DNA of 5,142 nt from Pseudomonadota bacterium (GTDB lineage Bacteria; Pseudomonadota; Alphaproteobacteria; Reyranellales; Reyranellaceae), in assembly GCA_023436825.1 (NCBI GenBank), contig JAEZHS010000431.1:1-5142 (forward strand), given 5' to 3'. The notes under the pieces were generated by a model that saw only the letters and a list, made by a program, of their open reading frames with translations, had not been told where the DNA came from and did not search any database. This document shows, piece by piece, positions 1-5,142 of this stretch. Numbering within the stretch: position 1 is the first letter of the stretch; each line of letters starts with the position of its first letter. The position numbers and the translations under genes were made by a program.

Positions 1-758
1 ACTGGATGGCGATCACCTCGCTGAAGTCGAACCAGGAGCTCTACAGCCGCAAGGTCATGCCGCTGATCGTGCACAACCCGACGCTGAAGCACTATGTCGA
101 CCTGCTCACCGAGACCAGCTTCCTGCAGTGGACCTGGAACACCTTCCTGGTGGCCATCGTCTCGACGGCGATCTCCCTGATATTGGGCGCGATGCTCGCC
201 TATCCGCTGGCGCGCCTGCGCTTCGCCGGCGCGGCCCTGGTCTCCTTCGCCATCGCCGCGACCTATCTGGTGCCGCAACCGCTCCTGTTCGTGCCGCTGG
301 CCGATCTGATCAATCGCCTCGGCCTCAACGACACGCTGACCTCGGTGATCCTGACCTACCCGACCCTGCTGGTCCCGTTCTGCGCCTGGCTGCTGATGGG
401 CTATTTCCGCACCGTGCCGGTCGAGCTCGAGGACGCCGCCCGCATCGATGGCGCGAGCCGCCTGCAGACCCTGGTCAAGATCGTGCTGCCCCAGTGCGGC
501 CCGGGCTTCATCTCGGCCGGCATCTTCGCCTTCACCCTTGCCCAGAACGAATTCCTCTACGCCCTGATCTTCCTGACCAAGACCGAGGTCCGCACCGTCC
601 CGGTCGGCGCCATCGCCGAGCTGGTGCGCGGCGACGTGTTCTACTGGGGGCAGCTGATGGCGGCGGCTCTGCTGGGCTCGATCCCGGTCGCGATCATCTA
701 CTCGTTCTTCGTCGAGCACTACGTCGCGGGATTGACGGCAGGCTCGGTCAAGGGCTGA
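1..758 (+). CDS. Carbohydrate (CUT1-type) ABC transporter permease, MalG-like, 5' end outside window
   Basis: Inner-membrane permease of an ABC importer, expected to pair with a second permease, an ATPase and a periplasmic binding protein, probably for a sugar, polyol or similar solute. The frame is open to the left edge, and the first in-frame ATG (6) lies inside the conserved W-M-A-I-T-S-L-K segment that follows the first helix in this family, so the true start is upstream and roughly 25-30 residues are missing. Numbering from that ATG, hydrophobic segments lie near 45-66, 75-100, 110-133, 165-190 and 215-240. The cytoplasmic EAA loop that docks the ATPase is at about 140-165 (E-D-A-A-R-I-D-G-A then L-P). 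The C-terminus, G-L-T-A-G-S-V-K-G, is the usual ending of CUT1 permeases. The next gene follows after 29 bases. Family assignment is firm; the substrate cannot be read from this subunit. Confidence 0.93.
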   Translation, partial: WMAITSLKSNQELYSRKVMPLIVHNPTLKHYVDLLTETSFLQWTWNTFLVAIVSTAISLILGAMLAYPLARLRFAGAALVSFAIAATYLVPQPLLFVPLADLINRLGLNDTLTSVILTYPTLLVPFCAWLLMGYFRTVPVELEDAARIDGASRLQTLVKIVLPQCGPGFISAGIFAFTLAQNEFLYALIFLTKTEVRTVPVGAIAELVRGDVFYWGQLMAAALLGSIPVAIIYSFFVEHYVAGLTAGSVKG

Positions 759-787
759 CTCCCGGGCACTGGGAGGAATAGCCGACG

Positions 788-1189
788 ATGACCGAGATTC
801 CCGAAGTCTACCTCGACCTGCTGCAGAAGAAGACACCGCTCGCCCACCTGGCCACAGTGATGCCCGACGGCTCGCCGCAGAACACGCCGGTCTGGTTCGA
901 CTACATGGACGGCAAGATCCGTGTGAACTCCGCACTTCGACGAACCAAGGTGCGCAACATGCAGCTCGGCGCCAAGGTGGCCTTGTCCATTTCGGATCCG
1001 GACAATCCCGACCGCTACGTGCAGTTGCGCGGTACCGTGTCGCGCGTGAGGCAGGACGATGTCGCCGCCCGGCATATCGATCAGCTGGCGCACAAGTATC
1101 TCGGCCTCGACAAGAATCCCTATGCCAAGGCGGGTGACGTCCGCGTGATGTTCGAGATCTCCGTGTTCTCCGTCCAGGGGATGAGCTGA
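788..1189 (+). CDS. PPOX-class (split beta-barrel) F420/FMN-dependent oxidoreductase-like protein
   Basis: A 133-residue cytoplasmic protein of the pyridoxamine-5'-phosphate-oxidase-like split-barrel superfamily, of the short PPOX-class type often annotated F420-dependent. Visible features: a first strand pair L-A-T-V-M-P-D-G-S-P-Q-N-T-P-V-W-F (21-37), a cofactor-phosphate-binding-like stretch N-S-A-L-R-R-T-K-V-R-N-M (47-58), and the barrel strand Y-V-Q-L-R-G-T-V (77-84). Length fits the family. The ATG at 788 is preceded by GGGAGGA at 771-777, ten bases away. It sits 29 bases after the permease and 6 bases before the solute-binding protein gene, so it is probably co-transcribed with them. 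The cofactor (F420, FMN, FAD or heme) and the substrate are not decided by the sequence; F420 is not universal in Proteobacteria, so the common F420 label should be treated with care. Family confidence is high, function low. Confidence 0.85.
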   Translation: MTEIPEVYLDLLQKKTPLAHLATVMPDGSPQNTPVWFDYMDGKIRVNSALRRTKVRNMQLGAKVALSISDPDNPDRYVQLRGTVSRVRQDDVAARHIDQLAHKYLGLDKNPYAKAGDVRVMFEISVFSVQGMS

Positions 1190-1195
1190 GACCGC

Positions 1196-2170
1196 ATGAA
1201 GCTTCGCCGCCGTCGCTTCCACCCTCTCGCCGCGGCCCTCATCGCCTTGCCGATCGCCGCGAGCCGGGCCGGCGCGCAAGCCTGGCCCAGCCGCCCGGTG
1301 CGCTGGATCGTCGGCTACGCCCCCGGCGGCGGCAACGACATCGTCGCCCGCCTGATGGGCCAGTGGCTCTCGGACCGTCTGGGACAGACCTTCGTCGTCG
1401 AGAACCGGCCGGGCGCCGCCACGAACATCGCCGCCGAGTTCGTCGTGAACGCCGCCCCCGACGGCTACACGCTGCTGCTGGTCGGCCAGCCCAACGCCAT
1501 CAACGCGACCCTCTACGAGACCCTGCCCTTCAACTTCATCCGCGACATCGCGCCGGTCGCCGGCATCATGACGGTGCCCAACGTGGTGGTGGTCAATCCG
1601 TCGTTCCCGGCCAAAACCATTCCCGAGCTCATCGCCCATGCCAGGGCGAACCCCGGCAAGATCAACATGGCCTCGGCCGGCAATGGCAGTGCCGCCCACC
1701 TCGCCGGCGAACTGTTCAAGTCCATGACCGGCGTGAACATGGTCCATGTCCCCTATCGCGGCCAGGCGCCGGCGATCGCCGACCTGTTGTCCGGACAGGT
1801 GCAGGTGCTGTTTGCCACTTCGCCTGCCTCGATGGAGTTCATAAAGACCGGCAAGCTGAAGGCGCTGGCCGTCACGACGGCCGTGCGCGCGGAGGCCCTG
1901 CCCGACCTGCCGACCGTCGCCGATTCCGTGCCCGGCTACGAGGCGAGCGCCTGGTACGGCCTCGGCGCGCCGCAGAAGACGCCGGCCGAGATCATCGACC
2001 GGCTGAACAGGGAGACCAACGCCGGCCTGGCCGACGCCAAGCTGAAGATCCGGCTGGCCGATCTCGGCGGCACGCTGATCCCGGGCTCCCCCGCCGACTT
2101 CGGCAAGCTCATCGCCGACGAAACCGGGAAATGGGGCAAGGTCATCCGGGCTGCCAATATCAAACTCTAG
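1196..2170 (+). CDS. Bug/TctC-family tripartite tricarboxylate transporter substrate-binding protein
   Basis: A 324-residue exported solute-binding protein of the Bug (TctC) family, which binds small carboxylates or related anions in the periplasm. The N-terminus is a signal peptide: basic K-L-R-R-R-R-F, hydrophobic 11-22, and a likely cut after A27 (A-G-A) or A29. The four arginines followed by Phe resemble a Tat motif, but the positions after Phe (H-P) do not fit well, so Sec export is equally possible. Family motifs: P-G-G-G-N-D-I-V-A-R (43-52), E-N-R-P-G-A (69-74), S-A-G-N-G-S-A-A-H-L-A (160-170) and H-V-P-Y-R-G-Q-A-P-A (184-193), followed by L-L-S-G-Q-V-Q. No TctA/TctB membrane partner is visible; Bug genes are commonly orphans. 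The start lies 6 bases after the preceding stop, with only a weak purine stretch (AGGGGA near 1176-1181), which suggests translation coupled to the upstream gene. The ligand is unknown. Confidence 0.94.
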   Translation: MKLRRRRFHPLAAALIALPIAASRAGAQAWPSRPVRWIVGYAPGGGNDIVARLMGQWLSDRLGQTFVVENRPGAATNIAAEFVVNAAPDGYTLLLVGQPNAINATLYETLPFNFIRDIAPVAGIMTVPNVVVVNPSFPAKTIPELIAHARANPGKINMASAGNGSAAHLAGELFKSMTGVNMVHVPYRGQAPAIADLLSGQVQVLFATSPASMEFIKTGKLKALAVTTAVRAEALPDLPTVADSVPGYEASAWYGLGAPQKTPAEIIDRLNRETNAGLADAKLKIRLADLGGTLIPGSPADFGKLIADETGKWGKVIRAANIKL

Positions 2171-2202
2171 GGGTTTGCCCGCATGGACAAGCGGCCCCAA
2201 GA

Positions 2203-2217
2203 CCGCGATCATCGCGG
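2203..2217. repeat. 15-bp perfect palindrome upstream of the BI-1-family gene
   Basis: CCGCGAT, one central C, then ATCGCGG: two perfect 7-base arms between the solute-binding protein stop and the BI-1-family start. As RNA it would fold at most as a 5-bp GC stem with a five-base loop and is not followed by a T-run, so it does not look like an intrinsic terminator. It could be a protein-binding site or chance in GC-rich DNA. The symmetry is plain in the sequence; any function is inference. Confidence 0.35.
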
Positions 2218-2239
2218 CACACAGCCTTTCATGGAGATC

Positions 2240-2245
2240 GGAGGT
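2240..2245 (+). promoter_or_regulatory. Ribosome-binding site that fixes the BI-1-family start
   Basis: GGAGGT is a near-ideal anti-Shine-Dalgarno match, three bases before the ATG at 2249. The spacing is short but still usable. In-frame ATGs at 2183 and 2231 lack such a site, and the protein from 2249 begins M-A-N-P as family members often do, so 2249 is preferred. Confidence 0.75.
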
Positions 2246-2248
2246 CAA

Positions 2249-2995
2249 ATGGCCAATCCCAACCTCGGCAGTTTCAACCGTGCCGGCACAATCACCGACC
2301 AGGCGGCATACGACGTCGGCCTGCGCGCCCACATGCTGCGCGTCTACAACTACATGGCCTCGGGCCTGGCGCTGTCGGGCGTCGTGGCCTACGGCCTGTT
2401 CGCCTCCCCCGAGCTCGCCAGCCTGTTCTTCAAGCTCGAGGGCGGCTTCGTCGTCGGCCTCAACATCCTGGGCTGGGTCGCGATCTTCGCGCCGCTCGGC
2501 CTCCTGCTGCTGGTCTCGGTCCGTGCCGCGTCGATGAGCGTGGGTGCCGTGCAGGCCGTCTACTGGACGGTCACCGCCCTGATGGGCGTCAGCCTGTCGC
2601 TGCTGCTGTTCCGCTACACGGGCGCGTCGGTGGCCCGCACCTTCTTCATCACCGCCGCCGCCTTCGGCGCGCTCAGCCTCTACGGCTACACCACCAAGCG
2701 TGACCTCAGCGCTGTCGGCAAGTTCCTGTTCATGGGTCTGATCGGCCTCATCCTGGCCAGCCTGGTGAACATGTTCTGGCCGTCGGGCACGATGAGCTTC
2801 ATCATCTCGGTCGCCGGCGTCCTGATCTTCTCGGGCCTGATCGCCTACGACACCCAGAAGATCAAGGATCAGTACACCCAGGCCTGGGGCAGCGACGTCG
2901 CCGAGAAGGTCGCGATCTTCGGCGCGCTCAGCCTCTATCTCGACTTCGTGAACCTGTTCCAGTTCCTGATGATGTTTTTGGGTCAGAGGCGTTAA
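2249..2995 (+). CDS. Bax inhibitor-1 / YccA family membrane protein
   Basis: A 248-residue polytopic inner-membrane protein of the BI-1 (TMBIM/YccA) family, whose studied members include pH-sensitive calcium-leak channels and, in E. coli, a modulator of the FtsH protease. Seven hydrophobic segments lie near 35-53, 72-91, 102-121, 130-148, 157-175, 182-200 and 223-243. Conserved features are T-F-F-I-T-A-A-A-F-G-A-L-S-L-Y-G-Y then T-K-R-D-L-S (131-154), the Asp in A-Y-D-T-Q (D201) and the Asp in L-Y-L-D-F-V-N-L-F (D232); the latter two match the Asp pair proposed as the pH sensor. Length is normal. Start chosen at 2249 because of the GGAGGT site; starting at 2183 would add 22 residues that look unlike the family. 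A 21-base sequence is repeated inside the gene (2662-2682 and 2917-2937). A strong terminator follows. Whether it conducts calcium or regulates proteolysis here is unknown. Confidence 0.95.
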   Translation: MANPNLGSFNRAGTITDQAAYDVGLRAHMLRVYNYMASGLALSGVVAYGLFASPELASLFFKLEGGFVVGLNILGWVAIFAPLGLLLLVSVRAASMSVGAVQAVYWTVTALMGVSLSLLLFRYTGASVARTFFITAAAFGALSLYGYTTKRDLSAVGKFLFMGLIGLILASLVNMFWPSGTMSFIISVAGVLIFSGLIAYDTQKIKDQYTQAWGSDVAEKVAIFGALSLYLDFVNLFQFLMMFLGQRR

Positions 2996-3016
2996 AGCTG
3001 GAGCACCGGTCTCCTT

Positions 3017-3048
3017 ACGGGACGCGCGGCGGGAGTCGCGCGTCCCGT
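3017..3048 (+). terminator. Rho-independent terminator after the BI-1-family gene
   Basis: Arms 3017-3028 (ACGGGACGCGCG) and 3037-3048 (CGCGCGTCCCGT) are perfectly complementary over 12 bp with an eight-base loop, and the descending arm runs into TTTC. The T-run is short, as is common in GC-rich genomes. It lies 22 bases after the BI-1-family stop. On the other strand the hairpin is followed by AAGGAG rather than Ts, so it should act only on rightward transcription. Confidence 0.85.
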
Positions 3049-3140
3049 TTCAGGGCAAAACCCCGCCCGCCCTGTCTCACGATCGACGCGAAACCTTAAT
3101 CGCCCCGACAGCCGCCGCCGCTATGCCCCCCGTCACGATT

Positions 3141-3148
3141 GGACGAGG
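3141..3148 (+). promoter_or_regulatory. Candidate ribosome-binding site for the small ORF
   Basis: GGACGAGG lies five bases before the GTG at 3154. It is a partial Shine-Dalgarno match and overlaps the alternative TTG start at 3139, which has no good site of its own. This favours GTG 3154 as the start of the 61-codon ORF. Confidence 0.45.
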
Positions 3149-3153
3149 CGCCG

Positions 3154-3339
3154 GTGGCAGCCAAGATCGTCGATGTCTTCGTGAAGGACGTTTTCCTGCG
3201 CTCCTACACCCTGGATTGGCACATCACCCACACCCCGTTGTTCGAGCAGGATTTCATCGACCGGGCCCGACAGCAGATGATCGCGGACGGCTATACCGAG
3301 GAGCAGATCGCCGACGCCCGGCTCGTCGTCAGGGACTGA
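3154..3339 (+). CDS. Small hypothetical protein, 61 residues, GTG start
   Basis: I do not recognise this protein. It is small, soluble-looking and acidic toward the C-terminus, with no signal peptide or membrane segment. It reads as a V-D-V-F-V-K-D-V-F-L strand-like stretch, then T-L-D-W-H-I-T-H-T-P, then a likely helix ending I-A-D-G-Y-T-E-E-Q-I-A-D-A. It is probably real: nearly every codon ends in G or C, as in its neighbours, and GGACGAGG precedes the GTG. A TTG at 3139 would give 66 residues. It begins 106 bases after the BI-1 terminator, so it needs its own promoter, and none is clear. Its last 11 bases overlap the 3' end of the DUF2182 gene on the opposite strand. A regulatory or accessory role is possible, but nothing in the sequence shows it. 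Confidence 0.6.
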   Translation: MAAKIVDVFVKDVFLRSYTLDWHITHTPLFEQDFIDRARQQMIADGYTEEQIADARLVVRD

Positions 3340-4108
3340 GCAGCAGCCGAACGCCCCAGGCGATGAGCAGCAGCCCGCCGATGCGCGCGATCCAATCGCC
3401 AGCGGGAAACAGCTTCTCGATCAGCACGACGGCCGTGAGCACGGCGACCCAGACGAGGTCCATCGCACGGACGGCGAACAGCAGCGCCATCAGGAACCAG
3501 CAGCAGCCGAGGCAGTAGAGGCCGTGCGCCGCTCCCATGCGCAAGGCGCCGACGGCGCCGTCGCGCCAATGGTTGACCACGAAATCGAACGGCGAGCGGC
3601 AGGACCTGAGGCAGGCGCGCTTGAGCGGCGTCAGCTGATAGAGGCCGGCGGCGATGAACAGCAGGCCGCCCAGCAGCGGGCTGGTGGTCTTCATGGTCAT
3701 CGGCGCCAGCAGGCTCGCCCGCTCCAGGGCCCACTGGGCGAGCGTCGCGGCGACGCTGAAACCTCCCCAGGCCAGAAGGTAGCCCGAGGTGAACAGCACC
3801 GTCGGCGTATAGGACTGGCCGCGCGCGCGGCGGCCGCGGTTTATGGCGGCAAAGGTCAGGATCATCGGCGCCGCGCTCGGCAGCATCATACCGATCATCA
3901 TGATCCACCACATCGCCAGCAGTAATGGGAGATCGGCCGCGCCCTTGGGCGGCATGACCATGGCCGGGTCCATTGCCGCCATCTGCCGCGCCTCGTCGAT
4001 CAGGTAGAGCCAGCACAGCACGACCAGGCCGCCGAGCGCCGCGACGATCGCGATGCGCTGGCGGAGCAGCAGGCTCAGCAGGGACGAGGCCGGCGCGGAG
4101 CGACTCAC
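3329..4108 (-). CDS. DUF2182-family integral membrane protein, predicted metal-binding
   Basis: A 259-residue inner-membrane protein matching the DUF2182 family (predicted metal-binding membrane proteins; function not established to my knowledge). About six hydrophobic segments lie near 18-36, 60-88, 104-125, 142-160, 195-212 and 216-232, with a last one at 240-257. The family signature A-M-W-W-I-M-M-I-G-M-M-L-P-S (65-78) is intact, preceded by a Met-rich loop (M43, M46, M50, M52). Further marks are P-L-K-R-A-C-L-R-S-C (161-170), H195 with Y-C-L-G-C-C-W (198-204), and E231-K232. Clustered Met, Cys and His in or near membrane helices suggest soft-metal (copper-like) handling, but that is inference. 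The start is GTG at 4108 with a weak GACGGGCG-like site upstream. It lies 9 bases downstream of the DUF1326 stop, so the two are almost certainly one operon. Confidence 0.88.
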   Translation of the reverse strand: MSRSAPASSLLSLLLRQRIAIVAALGGLVVLCWLYLIDEARQMAAMDPAMVMPPKGAADLPLLLAMWWIMMIGMMLPSAAPMILTFAAINRGRRARGQSYTPTVLFTSGYLLAWGGFSVAATLAQWALERASLLAPMTMKTTSPLLGGLLFIAAGLYQLTPLKRACLRSCRSPFDFVVNHWRDGAVGALRMGAAHGLYCLGCCWFLMALLFAVRAMDLVWVAVLTAVVLIEKLFPAGDWIARIGGLLLIAWGVRLLLSP

Positions 4109-4117
4109 CGACGCCCG

Positions 4118-4741
4118 TCAGGCGCCCCAGGCAAACGGTGCGAAATGCCCGTTGTTGCCCTTGCCTGAAAGGCTGAGCTCGAGCCCGAAGCCCCCGACCT
4201 CCGTCTTGCTGGCGCGTGCCAGCGCCAATCGCCGATTGGCCGGATGGGCGGTGTTGTCGATATAGAACGGCTCGCCGGACTGATTGCGCGACGCCACGCC
4301 TTCGATGGCAAAGGCGAGCACGCCGGGGATCTCGGTCGCTCGGCGCAAGCCGTCGGCGGTGAAGTCGATGGGCCGGAATTCGACGCCGCGGAAATCGCTC
4401 ACGAGGTTGTCGCGGATCATCTGCGGCGGCCCGCCGGCCGTGCCGCTCACGATGTCGGACAACGCGCGACGCTGGGCATCGCTCGCCTTTTCGTCGACGA
4501 CGCAGCCGAACACCCAGCCGCCATCCGACATGACGCGGCCCGAACGGATGACCAAGGCGAACTTCAACCCGTCGAGGGAAACGTCGCCGTGATGCCCGCG
4601 ATCGATGCGGTAGACCATCAGGGCGGTGCAGTGCTCGTGCGTCGCCGGCGCCTGCGGATTGGTGAAGATGCAGGGACATAGATAGTCGCAGTTGCAACTC
4701 TCCATGTACTCGCCGCTGAGTTCCCAGGTCTTTGGGGCCAT
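4118..4741 (-). CDS. DUF1326-family Cys-rich protein
   Basis: A 207-residue protein of the DUF1326 family, with no established function that I know of. There is no signal peptide or membrane helix, so it is probably cytoplasmic or attached to its membrane partner. The N-terminal signature G-E-Y-M-E-S-C-N-C-D-Y-L-C-P-C (10-24) gives a C-x-C-x3-C-x-C cluster (C16, C18, C22, C24), followed by H35, H37 and C38 (T-H-E-H-C) and C80. The conserved end S-G-K-G-N-N-G-H-F-A-P-F-A-W (192-205) is present. The cysteine and histidine layout could hold a metal or do thiol chemistry; this is inference. The start at 4741 is chosen because CGGAG lies eight bases upstream and M-A-P-K-T-W-E-L-S-G fits the family; an upstream ATG at 4768 adds only M-Q-R-Q-P-G-V-I-G. 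A possible promoter lies just upstream, and the DUF2182 gene follows after 9 bases. Confidence 0.9.
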   Translation of the reverse strand: MAPKTWELSGEYMESCNCDYLCPCIFTNPQAPATHEHCTALMVYRIDRGHHGDVSLDGLKFALVIRSGRVMSDGGWVFGCVVDEKASDAQRRALSDIVSGTAGGPPQMIRDNLVSDFRGVEFRPIDFTADGLRRATEIPGVLAFAIEGVASRNQSGEPFYIDNTAHPANRRLALARASKTEVGGFGLELSLSGKGNNGHFAPFAWGA

Positions 4742-4756
4742 GCCTATCACTCCGGG

Positions 4757-4778
4757 CTGTCGCTGCATTCTACGACAG
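4757..4778. repeat. 6-bp inverted repeat upstream of the DUF1326 gene, around its putative -10 box
   Basis: CTGTCG (4757-4762) and CGACAG (4773-4778) are perfect inverted arms separated by ten bases. Read on the - strand, the candidate -10 hexamer TAGAAT lies between the arms, which is where a repressor operator would block RNA polymerase. With a ten-base loop and no T-run it does not look like a terminator for the upstream CoA-transferase gene. The arms are short, so chance is a live explanation. Confidence 0.35.
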
Positions 4779-4796
4779 TCGACCGGCGGATGTCTG
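4767..4796 (-). promoter_or_regulatory. Possible promoter for the DUF1326-DUF2182 unit
   Basis: On the - strand, CAGACA (complement of 4791-4796; four of six to TTGACA) is followed after 18 bases by TAGAAT (complement of 4767-4772; five of six to TATAAT). Transcription from it would begin about 15-25 bases before the DUF1326 ATG at 4741, leaving a short leader that includes the CGGAG ribosome-binding site. The 64-base gap after the CoA-transferase stop leaves room for an independent promoter. The match is modest and judged by eye only. Confidence 0.35.
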
Positions 4797-4805
4797 CGGT
4801 CGAGA

Positions 4806-5142
4806 TCAGATGATGCCGTCGCTTTTGAGCCGTTCCATCTCCTCGGCCGACAGGCCGAGCCGGCCGCGATAGATCTCGTCGTTGTGCTGCCCCAAGTCCG
4901 CACCGAGCCATTTCAGCTCGCCGGGCGTCTCCGACAGCTTGGGCAGTACGTTGGGGACCACCACCCTGCCCTCGCGCGGATCGAAGATCTCGACCAGGTT
5001 CTGGCGCGCTGCGAACTGCGGGTCCGCGAAGATGTCGGCGATGTTGTTGATCGGCCCGGCCGGCACCTCGTGATGCTGGCAATGCTGCAGCAGCGCGTCG
5101 CGATCCATGCTGCCCACGAAGTCGGCGACAATCCCGTTTACC
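4806..5142 (-). CDS. CaiB/BaiF family (family III) CoA-transferase, C-terminal part, 5' end outside window
   Basis: The last 111 residues of a family III acyl-CoA transferase, a cytoplasmic enzyme that moves CoA between carboxylic acids in catabolic pathways (for example the carnitine, oxalate/formate and succinyl-CoA-dependent types). The frame is open to the right edge; ATG 5108 and GTG 5117 lie inside the domain and are not the start, since full-length members have about 380-410 residues. Family marks seen: H-E-V-P-A-G-P-I-N-N-I-A-D-I-F-A-D-P-Q-F (a helix and hinge near the C-terminus), A-A-R-Q-N-L-V-E, the strand V-V-V-P-N-V-L-P, then L-G-A-D-L-G-Q-H-N-D-E-I and L-G-L-S-A-E-E-M-E-R-L-K-S-D-G-I-I at the end. 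The catalytic Asp lies in the missing N-terminal part. Substrate is unknown. The stop is 64 bases before the DUF1326 start; a functional tie to that unit is not evident. Confidence 0.92.
   Translation of the reverse strand, partial: VNGIVADFVGSMDRDALLQHCQHHEVPAGPINNIADIFADPQFAARQNLVEIFDPREGRVVVPNVLPKLSETPGELKWLGADLGQHNDEIYRGRLGLSAEEMERLKSDGII

Noticed and set aside
2162..2176. Small AAAC...GTTT hairpin at the end of the Bug gene as a terminator
   Set aside because: The stem is six pairs including a wobble, AT-rich, with a three-base loop and no following T-run; too weak.
719..2332. A 537-codon open frame on the - strand opposite the PPOX-family and Bug genes
   Set aside because: Long antisense frames are expected in GC-rich coding DNA. 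Its translation is rich in G, R, H and D without recognisable domains, while the + strand genes have clear families and ribosome-binding sites.
3095..3100. CTTAAT as a -10 box for the small ORF
   Set aside because: Only four of six positions match and there is no recognisable -35 hexamer at a suitable distance.
3072..3111. CTGTC and GACAG arms upstream of the small ORF, resembling the dyad before the DUF1326 gene
   Set aside because: Only five bases per arm and 30 bases apart; CTGTCG-like words also occur inside coding sequence here (for example in the BI-1-family gene), so chance is likely.
3123..3518. A 131-codon + strand frame starting at ATG 3123
   Set aside because: It overlaps the better-supported 61-codon frame and runs far into the DUF2182 gene antisense. 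Its composition (Arg, Pro, Ser, Gln) looks non-coding, and its ATG has no ribosome-binding site.
3291..4697. A 468-codon - strand frame spanning the DUF1326 and DUF2182 genes
   Set aside because: It is out of frame with two well-supported genes, is Arg/Ala-rich and shows no family motifs; a codon-bias shadow.

Overview
The window is a compact, GC-rich stretch of bacterial chromosome with strong G/C preference at third codon positions. Its gene set (CUT1-type sugar ABC permease, Bug/TctC solute-binding protein, Bax-inhibitor-1 protein, family III CoA-transferase, DUF1326 and DUF2182 proteins) points to an alphaproteobacterium of the Rhizobiales/Rhodospirillales kind. This is inferred from family content and base composition; no marker gene fixes the taxon. 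I see no mobile element, CRISPR array, rRNA or tRNA.

Left block, + strand (1-2995): the 3' part of an ABC transporter inner-membrane permease of the MalG type; 29 bases later a small split-barrel flavin/F420 oxidoreductase-like protein (PPOX family); 6 bases later an exported Bug-family solute-binding protein. The tight spacing suggests one transcript joining a sugar-type importer, a possible redox enzyme and a binding protein of a different transporter class. After 78 bases comes a seven-helix BI-1/YccA-family membrane protein with its own good ribosome-binding site, closed by a perfect 12-bp-stem terminator at 3017-3048.

Middle (2996-3339): a short non-coding stretch with the terminator, then a 61-codon + strand ORF of unknown function starting at GTG 3154. 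Its last 11 bases overlap, tail to tail, the end of the next gene on the - strand.

Right block, - strand (3329-5142, read right to left): the C-terminal third or so of a CaiB/BaiF-type CoA-transferase, cut by the window edge; a 64-base gap holding a possible promoter and a 6-bp dyad around its -10 box; a Cys-rich DUF1326 protein; and, 9 bases on, a Met/Cys-rich membrane protein of the DUF2182 family. This two-gene unit is the least understood part of the window. The Cys, His and Met pattern of both proteins suggests a soluble/membrane pair handling a metal or thiol chemistry, but this is inference.
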